NCBI GenBank assembly: GCA_032718475.1
Contig: JAUCBJ010001108.1
Span: 1-34,149, forward strand
Length of the DNA stretch: 34,149 nucleotides
DNA from: Nemertoderma westbladi
Taxonomy: Eukaryota > Xenacoelomorpha > Nemertodermatida > Nemertodermatidae
Reading direction: 5' to 3'
Positions 10,057 to 21,310 of the stretch are shown here, in pieces. Position numbers and translations under genes: made by a program. Positions within the stretch are counted from its first letter, which is position 1. Every line of letters starts with the position of its first letter. A model generated the notes under the pieces. That model did not search any database and was not told the origin of the DNA. It saw nothing but the letters and a program-made list of their open reading frames with translations.

Positions 10057-10236
10057 ATAATTAATTATCTATATTCTATACTTGCATTAGTTTAAAATTG
10101 TAATAAAAAATCACTATTATTTTATTTTATTATTGCATGATAAATTATTATCCATTATTAATATTATATAAATTATTGTGATAAATTAATTAATTGATAA
10201 ATTATTATCCATTATTAACTCCCTTATTTTCTATAG

Positions 10237-10805
10237 GCGGCCAATCACAACCATCCCCTGATGATTCAGACATGCTCACTTCCGACGATGACGTAACACC
10301 CGGAAGTGTGAATAATTCCTTCGACCAACCTGGTCCCTCTGGAATTCAACCCCAGGACATTATGAAAGGAAGCCGCTCCAATGATAAGCCCTTCAGCTGT
10401 GATACTTGTGATAAGACGTTCGCAAGGAACAGCAATCTAATTAGACACCAACGGATCCACACCGGCGAGCGTCCTTACCAATGCGGCATCTGCTACAAAC
10501 GTTTCTCTCAACTAGGTAACCTAACGATACACAAGCGTACGCACACAGGCGAGCGTCCGTACGTGTGCGACACGTGCGGGAAGGGATTTACAGAGAGCGG
10601 CAAACTAACGTCCCATAAGCGAACACATACAGGTGAACGACCGTTTAGCTGCGATACATGCGGTAAATGTTTCTCCCGCCAATATCAAGTAAAGCGCCAC
10701 AAATGTATCCGCAGTGGGGAGGGAACTAGGACAATTGCGCCCCGGAGTATTGCCCCCCGAGGACAATTATTGCCCCCGATATTTTTAAATCTTGAAAACC
10801 GTTGA
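10237..10805 (+). CDS. C2H2 zinc-finger protein A, exon 2 (four fingers)
   Basis: Follows the acceptor CTATAG in phase 1 and restores the exon 1 frame (G+GC gives Gly 324). It encodes an acidic Ser/Asp linker and then four fingers (about residues 376-487 of the spliced protein) joined by HTGERP linkers: CDTCDKTFARNSNLIRHQ, CGICYKRFSQLGNLTIHK, CDTCGKGFTESGKLTSHK and CDTCGKCFSRQYQVKRHKC. The fourth lacks a normally spaced final His and may be C2HC or structurally weak. Such tandem fingers bind DNA in the nucleus, so a transcription-regulator role is expected; the target is unknown. The exon ends in a basic/Pro tail. No AATAAA was noticed close downstream. Confidence 0.9.
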
Positions 10806-12622
10806 ATGTTTTTCCATGGTTTTATGAAATTCCAGTAATAATATTAACCTTGATCATGCAACTGAAATGTTTTTTCTTCATAATAATATGCCTTTATGGG
10901 CTGTGTATCGACATTTTATTTTGATGCAGTGACTATATATATATATAATTTTAAATAATTAATATATGAATGTTATGTTATGTTACTAGTGCATTATATT
11001 ATTATTATTATATTATTTTTATTATTATTATCAAACACTGGGCCCCATTACCAGTACTGTAAATATTAGGGCCTCTCCTCAGTCAGTAGCTCTAACCAGT
11101 TCAGCCACACTTCCTTGAATCTTCCCTTACTTAGTCTACCCCTATCGAACAGGCAACACAACTATTTATTTTAAGAATTCAACTGGTCGGCCATTTGGCC
11201 CACTCGCCTCAGAAAAAGGCCCACAACTTTCTTAGAAATGGTCCACCACTAAGTGCCATTATAGCTGCTACATAATGTCACACCCTAATCACTGTGTTAA
11301 CGGCTTATTGCTTTATCTGAGGTCCTACTAAACTCCCAAAAACACCCAAAAGAACCACCCAATAGAACGCAAAAGAGCCCAATAGTACCTAAATTTATTA
11401 AGAACATTACTTACATTTTACTTCCTTGGACAACCAAATCTACTGGCAGATGTCGTTTTGCGCAGATTTTCTGCCACTTGTGCTCGAATCTATTCTCCAA
11501 ATTACCTAACCTGACTGATATTAACCCGACCTAATAGAAAACTGACATTCAACTATAAGTTACTTACTAAGTCACGCAGAAAAACTCAAACACACAGTAG
11601 TGGAAGTCTACCAATAACTACACGTTCGTGGGGCCTTCGCGCAGCACGAAGTGAGCAAAGCCTTTAGCATATGGTCACTATTAACGAGTTGTCTGCCGTT
11701 AGTCAGAAGTCTTCAACACAATCGTCGTCCTCCTCTTGTGCCTCGTTGCGTTCGTTCGTTTTTGACAAAGGGAACAGTAAGTGGTACAGTAAATCAGAGC
11801 GTTTAGCTCTCAGCCGGAACTCGATGAATTTAAAAACGCTTTTCAGAGTCGTGATCAGCACACCTTTTTACATTTTATAAACGTGATTATAGAAAAATTT
11901 TTTTCAGTTACCAACCCTATTGTGGTAGGCCTATGGTATGGTAATAAGAAAATAGAACAATAAAAATAAAAAATTCCCGACCTATCCCCCATATATCAGC
12001 ATCAGAGATTCCATTGACGTCATTTGTAAAATCCGGTTGCCATGACAACTGTTTCAAAAACGAGTTTCAAACCTCTACCATAAACCTCTACTGTGTAATG
12101 AGAAACTAAGATATGTGCATCAGTATGATTAACGTTGAAGTATACTGAACATGTTTTTTTCAATATTTTGTCAATATTATTTAGGGAGCTCATCAACGGT
12201 ATAATAATTCCGTTTACAATACGGGAAGTTCAGGGAAAAAATTGTCTTAAAACAACCGGCCGGATATAAATGGTTTTCGCACCGGGCAGTAAGAGTCGTC
12301 TTGCAAAAATTATAACAGAAAATATTAACAAATTGTAAAATCATTGGCCGTATTCATTAAACCAATGTACCAAAATACGATCAGCAGAACTTTAAAAAAA
12401 CAGCCAAAAGTAACTAACACAACGAAAATTATTTCGTGAGGCTAGGGATTATAACCCCTCGTTTACAGATACGAGAGTAACGGCGGACAAACAACGTCGG
12501 TTTGCCCGATGTGTCCCTAACGACCGGAAAACATATGACGCAATGTTAGCGAGAATAACCTCTGAATCGAGTTTAGTAGCCTGTTAGAATTTCATTCAGC
12601 CACGAAGTAATAAATAACGGGT
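10806..12622. other. 3' part of duplication copy A, no gene supported
   Basis: Contains TTA-rich microsatellite near 10998-11030 and duplicated non-coding DNA. A 69-codon frame at 11671-11880 is conserved in copy B, but the differences I see there all change amino acids, which does not support coding. 11995-12620 matches copy B at 20057-20122 and 21318-21891. Confidence 0.55.
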
Positions 12623-13440
12623 ACTTAACCTGATAAAGAAATTTCTCTAATCATTCTCGAGTCGGTGAATAGATAGATAAGATCAACCTTTAGATGCGAT
12701 GTCTCCTTTAGAAAATCCGTAGTCCAACAGATAGTCTGCTTCCAAAACTTCAACTCTTTCGGCGAGATGGAACGCACCAATTCGCTGCACACAAATTCTT
12801 ATTGTACACGAATGCGTTAGGTTCGTGTCTTTGAGTTTTTTGAAAGGGAAATAATTGAGTTGATCGGCTAGCAGCAGAAACTATATTGGGGCTAAGGATC
12901 TATCGGCGTGTCATTTGGAGCTCTCCCGGGAACGCGGTTTCCATTTTATGCATGGTTGTTATAATTATAAAAGAGAGAATTCAGATTAGAGATAGTATAT
13001 TGTAACTAGAAAGCCCGTTCACGGCTTTCTATTTCACAATTTCTATACAGTCAATCAATCAATGGACAATATCAAACATAAATAAATTAATTAATTAACT
13101 TAACAAAACTTTACATAAGACTAACAGACTGATCCCGTTTTAGTTGCAGCTACATACAATAATAAACATAAGGCTTTATGTTGTATTAGATATCTACCAA
13201 GTAACACCTCCAATGGATTACAAATAATAAAATGGGAAAAGATTACTGTGTTATTATTATTATTATTTATTTTAATTCAGCCAAAAAGCCATAGTAAAAA
13301 TACATAGTAAAGCACAAAAGTAAAGTACGTACATACAAGGTAATATTATCATTAAGGTACATAATTAAGAATGTGGGGCGAGACACGTATGGCGAGCCAT
13401 CAGCGATCTGATATAATTATACTATGGCCGTTTCTCAAAA

Positions 13441-13481
13441 GTCTGTGTGTATGTGTGTGTGTGTGTGTCAGTGTGTGTGTC
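13441..13481. repeat. (GT)n microsatellite
   Basis: Interrupted run of GT dinucleotides (TGTGTGTATGTGTGTGTG and on). It is followed by a GGAAGCCATAA duplication (13482-13508). Confidence 0.9.
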
Positions 13482-14937
13482 GGAAGCCATAAATGTCGGA
13501 AGCCATAATCGAAGTTAATATACTTCAGCTAAATTGTATAGTTGAGTCATTTTGAACGATCTCTCCATGGAAATTAATTGTTTAGCACAATACGAGTAAA
13601 GTTATTTTGCACAGAAATTAGATATCTGGAATCCATGTACCCCATCCCATTATAGTTTTTTATTTTTTCAAGTGATTTGCGTTAATAAATGTATTTTTAA
13701 TTGATTTAAACATAATTAACATTGTCAATTCATACGCTGATTCCATTCTCCCCCATAGAGCCTAAGGCATGGCAAGGGCAGCCGTGCCCAATAATATTTC
13801 TTGAAGTTTTACATTACTGCAAGCTAAAGTCTTTGACCAAGCCAGTGCCTAGGCTAGTACACAAGGACATAGTAGTCCAGTAGAAGGAATAGTGCTCCTT
13901 CAATACATCTCAACAGACATCAATTCATTTGCCTGTGCCTACCAACGCGTGCTCCATAACATAACATACTGTAACTACTGTAACTGCAATATTAATTAGT
14001 TTACATGTTATTCAATATATTATTGTGATGTGCAATATTATTGAATTTATAACGATGCAATATTGAATATTTATTTCAATTTTGGTATTATTTTTTATAC
14101 TGTAGTTTTGTTATCGTTTTGTTTTTTCTCATATTTTTGTTTATTGGAGTTGATTTAGTCAATATATAGTACAGTACGTTATGCCGATTTATATTACCGA
14201 TATACCGTACATTTAGCTTTGAATTATTTTTTATTCCGGGCAAAATTTGTTAAATAAGTCAATCAACAATCTTGTTAACCATGTTGACAAATTGAGTGGA
14301 GAATGCGTCATTAATATATTTTAAGTACACATGTTTATCTATCTTAGAGTGCCTTGCAATATAAAAACGGCACTACGTTTATTCAGTGTGAGTGGCTAAA
14401 TAAAATAAACACCGTTCGTTACCATCTTTAAATGATTGGTGAGGTTTGATATACAGTACAGTGTAGTTAATACAAACAATAAATTGGTTTCATTCTACCC
14501 CCAGCGTCTGCAAAAAACGCAAGTCTAACGTTAAATGACGTCAGACTCTAAATACTGTAGTTATTAATTTCCTATAATTTAATTTTAAATTATCAATTAA
14601 ATTGTTTGAAAACTAATAAATTTAAATAATTTAATCAAATGATTTATCTAACGTGGAGGCCATATAGGTATGTGATAGTATTTCATATGAATCTAAACAA
14701 ATTTTTTAGCAATTGATCAAAGTCATCATAATTCTTCTGAGAAATAATCCGCTATTTATTTTGCCTAAATGCATTGAAGGTTCCACTCCTAAGGTATAGT
14801 AGGTGTAGGGGCGTAGGCGTAGGCTGTGTAGGTTAGGGTTAGGTCCCCCCAGTCCCTTGCAGGTCTACCAAGTAACTGCCGCTGTGGTCCATGAAGTAAA
14901 TCTCAAACTTGATCTTTTTTATGCTTTTGAATCAAAA

Positions 14938-15235
14938 ATAACGTATTAGTGACGTATTTTTTTAACGTATTTATTTAACGTAGTAAGTCTAGTAACCCCG
15001 GCCAATAATACGTTAATTTAACGTATTGGTACGTTTATAAATAACGTTCATAATATACGGCTGTTAACGTTATTTTCAGACATGAGTTAATTAGTATGAT
15101 TTGAGTAAAATTTATGTATATTTTTAACGTAGTAACCCCGGCCAATAATACGTTAATTTAACGTAAGGGCACGTTGAAAAATAACGGTGGAATGGTAGAA
15201 TATTAACGTAAATTAACGTTAAATTAACGTCAAAA
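14938..15235. repeat. Cluster of AACGT/ACGTT motifs with an internal direct repeat
   Basis: About twenty copies of AACGT, ACGTT or ACGTA occur in 300 bp, many in palindromic TTAACGTTAA contexts. The block AACGTAGTAACCCCGGCCAA or a close variant followed by TAATACGTTAATTTAACGTA occurs twice (about 14978-15025 and 15126-15166). It is non-coding and may be the remnant of a repeat with subterminal motifs. Confidence 0.7.
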
Positions 15236-15555
15236 TGTTTGCAGGGTCGACTTTAGCCTATAACAATTACCTAGTGTACTGAAGTTACATCAGCCGAAGC
15301 CAGTCCGTGCGCGGCGTATGACCCACGGTGTGGGAGACTGGATTCGGATTCCTTGAGAGTTATTGCAGTGTAGACCTACTGTATTATTCGATTGATCGTT
15401 ACTATATAATCTCTGACAAATATATTTACTTTCGGGGTAACAGTTCCTTTAGGACGTGGCGCTTTAAATATAAAAACAGAGTTATGACTTATTCTAATCA
15501 CAACTAGATGGCCGCAGAGTTTCGTAAGTAGCGCATTCTTTAGGAGATGCTTTAT

Positions 15556-15610
15556 TAACCTTCACACTACTTCACACGACTTCACACTACTTCATACTAG
15601 TTCGCACTAA
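15556..15610. repeat. 11-bp tandem repeat, ACTTCACACT-type
   Basis: About five degenerate units: CTTCACACTA, CTTCACACGA, CTTCACACTA, CTTCATACTA, GTTCGCACTA. Confidence 0.75.
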
Positions 15611-16591
15611 TCTGCCGACCGTCACTGAATTTGATCATATATAAGGAGGATCGCAACTGACGCACGTAGGGATTATGAAATAGCATTTAATTCACACAAA
15701 AACCTCTTTAATTTAAGTCGCAGTTGCTACCGGTAAACTCTATTCCTCTTACCTCAGTAATCAATAAGATTGGGGGGTTTATGATTATTTATCGGTATTC
15801 TCCAAATATAACAGCAATATCCATTAATATAACAACAATTAATAAAAGGCCGTAAACAGAAGTAAAATAATGCGGTGAACAGTCAGTATGTGTTACTTAG
15901 GCAGTGGTCCAGGTATGATGCATGATGACATGTTAATAGTTTTACGTTCTTATAATCAAGGCCATCTGATGTTCCTAGGCCAAAGTCTGAAACTTCTACA
16001 CAGAAGCACAGAAAATTCCGAGCTGGCTCTGATGCTCAGAAAATAGTAAACAAAGACAGTAATGCATTGCGCGAGTTTCCATAGGTTTCTGTTAGACATA
16101 AAGTGAAAATCGCTCTGATTGGCTGAATAAGGCAGAACAAAGAACCTCCAAGTCCACAAAGAATCATCTGACAGATTTCGTCATCTGGGTTCCAATTCCT
16201 TCCCGTCCCATAGTTGGATAAATTTAGGGCTATTTTAGAGTAGTATTCTGCGCATTGCGTAAAAATGACTTGTTATGTCCGCAAAAGCTTTTACAGTCAT
16301 TTAAGGCTGACATTTCTCGTTTTATTGATGGCTCACCCGTGTGAGCCACGGTCCAGGGTGGACATCAAAATTATCTTCTGCGGTATGGAGAGGGTTAATT
16401 GTAGAATTAATATTAGGCCTACTACAGTACCGGTACTGATAACCTATTTGCTCATTACAGCATTACTGAATTAGGATTAGGCCTATATTACCTGATTACT
16501 GGATTACTGTATTAAAACATTTTTTTGGTTATCGAATCGGGACAACCTGACAGCCTGAACTCTGAAGTATTGAAGTAACAACAATCATACA

Positions 16592-17566
16592 ATGGAAAGG
16601 TTTACTTGTGAGTCGGACAACGCATTGCTAATTACCAAATCTATGTTCGCGAACATCTGTTCAGAAAATGATTCGTTTGTGCGTACGTTTCTCGAAGAAT
16701 ACCTGGACGCGAACTCGAGTTTTCTGGATGATTACGTTGTTAATAAATGTACGGCAGGTCATATTACCGAGTGGCTGCTACGTTCACTCTCCTCTGGGTG
16801 TAACACCTCCGCCACCACCTCGGATAACACGACCCAATCGCCGGACACTGTCCCGATTTCCGAGTACCGCGAGACCAGTATGCCACAGTGTCCATTGACG
16901 ACATCGGCTTCGACACCTACGTACCACCACAATTACAATCCTGCGACAGGAAAGCATCCGCAATCTCGATACTCGAATCAACCCACGCCACCTACCGAAC
17001 CCTCATCTATGCACCCTGTGGTAAGGTTACAACATCGCAACCAGACAGACCACCCGAGAGAACAAAGACAAATGGATCCCAAACTGAGTCCGATAGACAC
17101 CAAACCAAACCTCATTGAATCTGAATTAAGTAATATTACAACCAGTTCAACTTTATTACCTTAGGCCTATACCAACATATCGTATACCCCCGCAGTAACC
17201 GCAACCAACTCAAACCATTATTCTACCCAACCTCTATCAGCAGACCAGTCAGATGTTCCGGTAATCCTACGCATTAAGACGGAAGACGAACTGGAATATA
17301 AACCCGATATAGATGAGGTTGGAGATGGCTTGAAGGAGTTGTTATCTCCCATACCTGCCGCTTCCATAGATGTAGCATATGGAATCCGCCACGATATCCT
17401 AACAGGGACTAGCTCATCGACCCCCCACACCACCCAGGGTCTTTCCACACCCACTAGTTCCTCGCCAAGCCTCATTACTCAGCCTCTAGGACAGTAGGAA
17501 ACCTTCCCAACGCCAACACCTACAACCTCCCGTTAAGAACTAAATCAACAACAGTTTCCGGTATCG
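16592..17566 (+). pseudogene. Zinc-finger gene B, exon 1 (disrupted)
   Basis: Aligns with exon 1 of copy A from the ATG to the GTGAGT donor. An in-frame TAG at 17162-17164 comes from a 6-bp TAGGCC insertion within the common local motif TAGGCCTAT. A second lesion near 17488-17500 brings another TAG and shifts frame just before the splice site. Up to the first stop the N-terminal module is nearly unchanged (190 codons). Unless an alternative start or splice bypasses these lesions, or they are assembly errors, full-length protein B cannot be made. Confidence 0.8.
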
Positions 17567-18226
17567 GTGAGTTACTATATATTTAAACAACCTTTAGTCC
17601 GTATTGCCTACAAACTGATCAGTTTGTAGTGACAGTTATGATAGTTCTAGGTTTCGTTGCCTCCTAAACTCTCAAGAGATAGGGGGATAGGGCCTACAGT
17701 ATGAGTCTGGTTTGATTTTAATAAAAATATTTAGGTGTTAATAGGTTTATTTAGGCTGAATGGGTGTTTTGCAGTTAATAAATCATAGAAAATATCAGAA
17801 AATTTAAAAATAAACAATTTTTTAATTGTTAAACCCAAATCAACTATTTGATTTCAACCTCTGATTCCGTGATATATTTGTTTGTAACGGTATTCGATTT
17901 CTTGAATAAACCTCACATGGATTATTTTACAATGTCGAATCGAAAATATATTTTTAATTATTACTAAATTGAAATGAATCTATCGGAAATTATATGGATT
18001 TAAAACTACAGTATTGTAATCTACTCATATTGACTAATTATGTATAATAATTAATTATCTATATTCTATACTTGCATTAGTTTAAAATTTTAATAAAAAA
18101 TCACTATTATTTTATTTTATTATTGCATGATAAATTATTATCCATTATTAATATTATATAAATTATTGTGATAAATTAGTTAATTAATAAATTATTATCC
18201 ATTAGTAACTCCCTTATTTTCTATAG
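17567..18226 (+). other. Intron of zinc-finger gene B
   Basis: Donor GTGAGT and acceptor CTATAG are both kept, in phase 1 as in copy A. It lacks the hairpin element and so shows the empty target site. Confidence 0.75.
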
Positions 18227-18795
18227 GCGGCCAATCACAACCATCCCCTGATGATTCAGAAATGCTCACTTCCGGCGATGACGTAACACCCGGAAGTGTG
18301 AATAATTCCTTCGACCAACCTGGTCCTTCTGGGATTCAACCCCAGGACATTATGAAAGGAAGCCGCTCCAATGAGAAGCCGTTCAGCTGCGATATTTGTG
18401 GTAAGAGATTCGCTTGGAACAGCTACCTAATTAGACACCAACGGATCCACACCGGCGAGCGTCCTTACCAATGCGGCATCTGTAACAAACGTTTCTCTCA
18501 ACTAAGTTCCCTAACGATACACAAGCGTACGCACACAGGCGAGCGTCCGTACGTGTGCGACACGTGCGGGAAGCGATTTACAGAGAACGGGAGTTTAACG
18601 ACCCATAAGCGGACACATACAGGTGAACGACCGTTTAGCTGCGATACATGCAGGAAATGTTTCTCCCAACGACATCGTGTAAAGCGCCACAAATGTATCA
18701 GCAGTGGGGAGGGGACTAGGACAATTGCGCCCCGGAGAATTGCCCCCCGAGGAAAATTATTGCCCCCGATATTTTTAAATCTTGAAAACCGTTGA
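18227..18795 (+). CDS. Zinc-finger gene B, exon 2 (four fingers, open frame)
   Basis: Exactly the same length as exon 2 of copy A (569 bp), with no stop and no indel. Fingers: [54 protein letters not shown] and [19 protein letters not shown], with HTGERP linkers. Against copy A, 11 of 28 positions in the four recognition helices differ, while roughly a dozen of the other 160 residues do. The predicted DNA target is therefore different. An internal ATG at 18262 could begin a finger-only protein, but there is no direct evidence for one. With exon 1 broken, it is either a young pseudogene or a gene using another first exon. Confidence 0.7.
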
Positions 18796-19472
18796 ATGTT
18801 TTCCTATGGTTTTATTAAATTTATGGGCTGTTTATCGACATTTTATTTTGATGCAGTGACTTAATATATATATCATTTTAAATGATTAATATATGAATGT
18901 TATGTTACTAGTGCATCATATTATTATTATTATATTATTTTTATTATTATTATCAAACACTGGGCGCCATTACCAGTACTGTAAATATTAGGGCCTCTCC
19001 TCAGTCAGTAGCTCTAACCAGTTCAGCCCCATTTCCTTGAATCTTCCCTTATTTACTCTACCCCTATCGAACAGGCAACACAACAATTTATTTTAAGAAT
19101 TCAACTGGTCGACCATTTGGCCCACCCGCCTCAGAAAAATGCCCACAACTTTCTTAGAAATGGCCCACCGCTAAGTGCCTTTACCGAGTGAGCAAAGCCT
19201 TTACCATCTGGTCACTATTAACGAGTTGTCTGCCGTTAGTCAGAAGTCTTCAACACAATACTCGTCCTCCTCTTGTGCCTCGTTGCGTTCGTTCGTTTTT
19301 GACAAAGGGAACAGTAAGTGGTACAGTAAATCAGAGCGTTTAGCTCTCAGCCGGAACTCGATGAATTTAACAACGGTTTTCAGATTCGTGATCAGCACAC
19401 CTTTTTACATTTTATAAACGTGATTATAGAAAATTTTTTTTTGAGTTACCAACCCTATTGTGGTAGGCCTAT
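18796..19472. other. 3' flank of zinc-finger gene B, no gene supported
   Basis: Matches copy A 10806-11935 with two deletions or absences. The 19175-19417 frame is the counterpart of 11671-11880 and is judged non-coding. Confidence 0.5.
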
Positions 19473-20038
19473 CGGATATGTTAGATGTTGGGTAGATTTT
19501 ATTATTTTTATTGTTTTATAATAACTACATCTAAATTAGAAAAATTAAACTAAACTAAATCTTAACTTTTGAGAGACGAACTTAAGAGGTACGTTGATAA
19601 ATAAGGACGTGGGTATATTTTAATAGTTTACTACAATTTGAGACTTGAGCTCAGGGACTCACATACAGTAGTAGTTTTTTGAAAAAGGTAAAAGTTGTTG
19701 CTTGTCTTACTACATAGAATAGGAAGATTGTTCCACTTCCGGGGCTCTAGCCCTGATAGATTGTCTAGTAATCAGTAGTCGTGCGCGTTGTGTAGTGCAG
19801 TTATTGTTCATTACATGGCGTGTACTGTAAGTAGTCAGGTCGCTTAGCAAGTTAATGTGGACGTTCTGGACAAACTTCCCATAATTGGCATAGGTGTAGG
19901 TAATTTCCAAACCTTTCATCTTTTAAGGGGAACCAACTTTGCAACATGATTTATCGGTCCCATATTACCATGAAAACAGGAGGCATTTACAAAAATCCAC
20001 TTTCCAATAAAGATACAGTCTTCTAACCTTGACCTACA
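19473..20038 (-). mobile_element. 5'-truncated LINE remnant, copy B only
   Basis: Present only in copy B, between sequences contiguous in copy A. On the minus strand, 19919-19740 reads LTTYSTRHVMNNN ... RARAPEV, then, after a one-base shift, KWNNLPIL. The Y-x-TR and WNxLP signatures are typical of the C-terminal end of jockey/CR1-type LINE reverse transcriptases. Further upstream the frame is broken by stops. It is dead, and its clade is uncertain. Confidence 0.5.
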
Positions 20039-20056
20039 CCCCCCCCCCCCCCCCCC
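20039..20056. repeat. Poly-C tract (18 C)
   Basis: Uninterrupted run of 18 cytosines at the junction between the inserted LINE remnant and the duplicated ATATATCAGCATC sequence. Copy A has only CCCCC at the same place. Confidence 0.9.
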
Positions 20057-20122
20057 ATATATCAGCATCTGAGATTCCATTGACGTCATTTGTAAAATCC
20101 GGTTGCCATGGCAACTGTTTCA

Positions 20123-21310
20123 TTTCATTTCATCATCCGGCTTTAAATGCCACCGGCGGCTTTAATGTTAAACTTAAAATGTTAAAAACAATAACCTGCA
20201 GACAAAACGCGCACAGATACTGTATATGGTAGGATACCGTAATATAAGCGTTTTAAAAGCATAATTTAATAAACATTAATATATATTAAAGATAAAATAT
20301 AAGACCATTATTTAAGACACGCTGATATACCGAAGACCCGACAACAAACCCTACCCACTGCGACTGCACCAGCCGCATTAAATCAAATGCCACAGCCGCT
20401 AGCGCCAGCCTACTCCGACTCCCAACCCGCCTAGGCAACATCGGTCTTTTACACAGGGCGAGAAACAGGGACACGCGAGCGCCAGTTCTCGCTATAATAA
20501 TCCATAACACATTGCCGTTTGAGAATGTAGTTAGCTTCTGCGTTGTTCATTGTAGACCAAATGTAAAAAGTATTGAAACAATCTCGGAAGGATAAATCAC
20601 TGATAGCACTATTATTTTTACTCAATATAGCTTTTATGTCATATTTATTGCAGGTAATAGCCTCTAAACTGGGGTATCCCATACGAACGGAGCCGACTTT
20701 ATAATCCGCAAATAGTTGGTCATACAAATACCCCGATAAGTGCTTCACTAACAAGTTACTGAAGAAATATTTTATTCTAGGATTATCGCAATTAAAGGCT
20801 GAGTAAATTAAGCGTAGTTGAGCTGCATGAATTCTAGTGTTAAGATGTTCTTCCTCGAACAGAGAATACAGCGTTTCGTTTGAAATATAAGAGCCCATAC
20901 CTAGGATTGACCGCATCGCCTTTCGCCATATTATTCCAAGAGAGTCAAACATATCTGTTGGGATAGTGGACGCACCATATAAAGCAGATGGAGCACATAC
21001 AACGTTCCATATCAACTTAGTTATGTAAAAGGGGACAGAGTCTAGGCCTAGTCCTCGCGTTCTCAGCTTTGATACATTAACCCAGATTCGTTTTACAAAG
21101 TGATCTTTAATGTACGACTTGAGACCCGGAAGTGGTAAACCTAGGAATGTGCAGTGATTTGCCTTTTGTACAGCTCTTCCATCTTTTAGGTATACCCCGT
21201 CACATTTATCAGTCTGTTTGCCCCATATTATTTCATTACATTTCAGAGTGCTTGTTATGAACCACGATTTTTTATAGCAATTTTTTATAGCATTTTTTTA
21301 ATTTATAGCA
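20123..21310 (-). mobile_element. 5'-truncated LINE insertion, copy B only
   Basis: Splits sequence that is continuous in copy A (GCAACTGTTTCAAAAACGAG). On the minus strand the 3' end is a short ATGAA/GAAAT-type tail (plus-strand TTTCATTTCATTTCATC). The 5' end is truncated within the reverse transcriptase next to three repeats of TTTTTATAGCA. TTTCA is shared by both flanks as a possible target duplication. Confidence 0.7.
20449..21297 (-). pseudogene. LINE reverse transcriptase C-terminal fragment
   Basis: Open for 282 codons on the minus strand, upstream of the ATG at 21015 as well. The order EIIWGK, VYLKDGRAVQ, CTFLGLPLPG, FVKRIW, PFYITKLIWN, SALYGAS and LGIIWRKAMR is that of the thumb and post-RT region of jockey/R1/CR1-like LINEs. 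The RT palm with its catalytic Asp pair is missing through 5' truncation, so it cannot be active. It encodes no known host function. Confidence 0.7.

Larger units (their letters stand above)
9254..10236 (+). other. Intron of zinc-finger gene A (phase 1)
   Basis: Starts GTGAGT and ends TTTTCTATAG. It is 983 bp here against 660 bp in copy B; nearly all the difference is the 307-bp insertion at 9750-10056 with its 20-bp target duplication. Confidence 0.8.
8109..12622. repeat. Segmental duplication, copy A
   Basis: From TTAATTGTAGAATTAATATT (8109) to AAATAACGGGTA (about 12620) this block aligns in the same orientation with 16395-21893, with high identity in coding and non-coding parts alike. Relative to copy B it has a 307-bp intron insertion, about 65 extra bp near 10836-10900 and about 380 extra bp near 11262-11640. 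Confidence 0.92.
12623..16394. other. Unique spacer between the duplicated blocks, no gene seen
   Basis: AT-rich, with no convincing coding frame on either strand. It holds a TTA microsatellite near 13250, a GT microsatellite, an AACGT-rich cluster and a short 11-bp tandem repeat, listed separately. Confidence 0.5.

Noticed and set aside
11671-11880. 69-codon frame conserved in both duplicates (partner 19175-19417)
   Set aside because: The differences seen between copies all change amino acids and none is synonymous. Identity is no higher than in flanking non-coding DNA.
15300-15352. tRNA-like B box (GGATTCGGATTCC) with a GC-rich upstream stretch
   Set aside because: No A box at proper spacing and no cloverleaf. 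It could be a very old SINE relic but cannot be supported.
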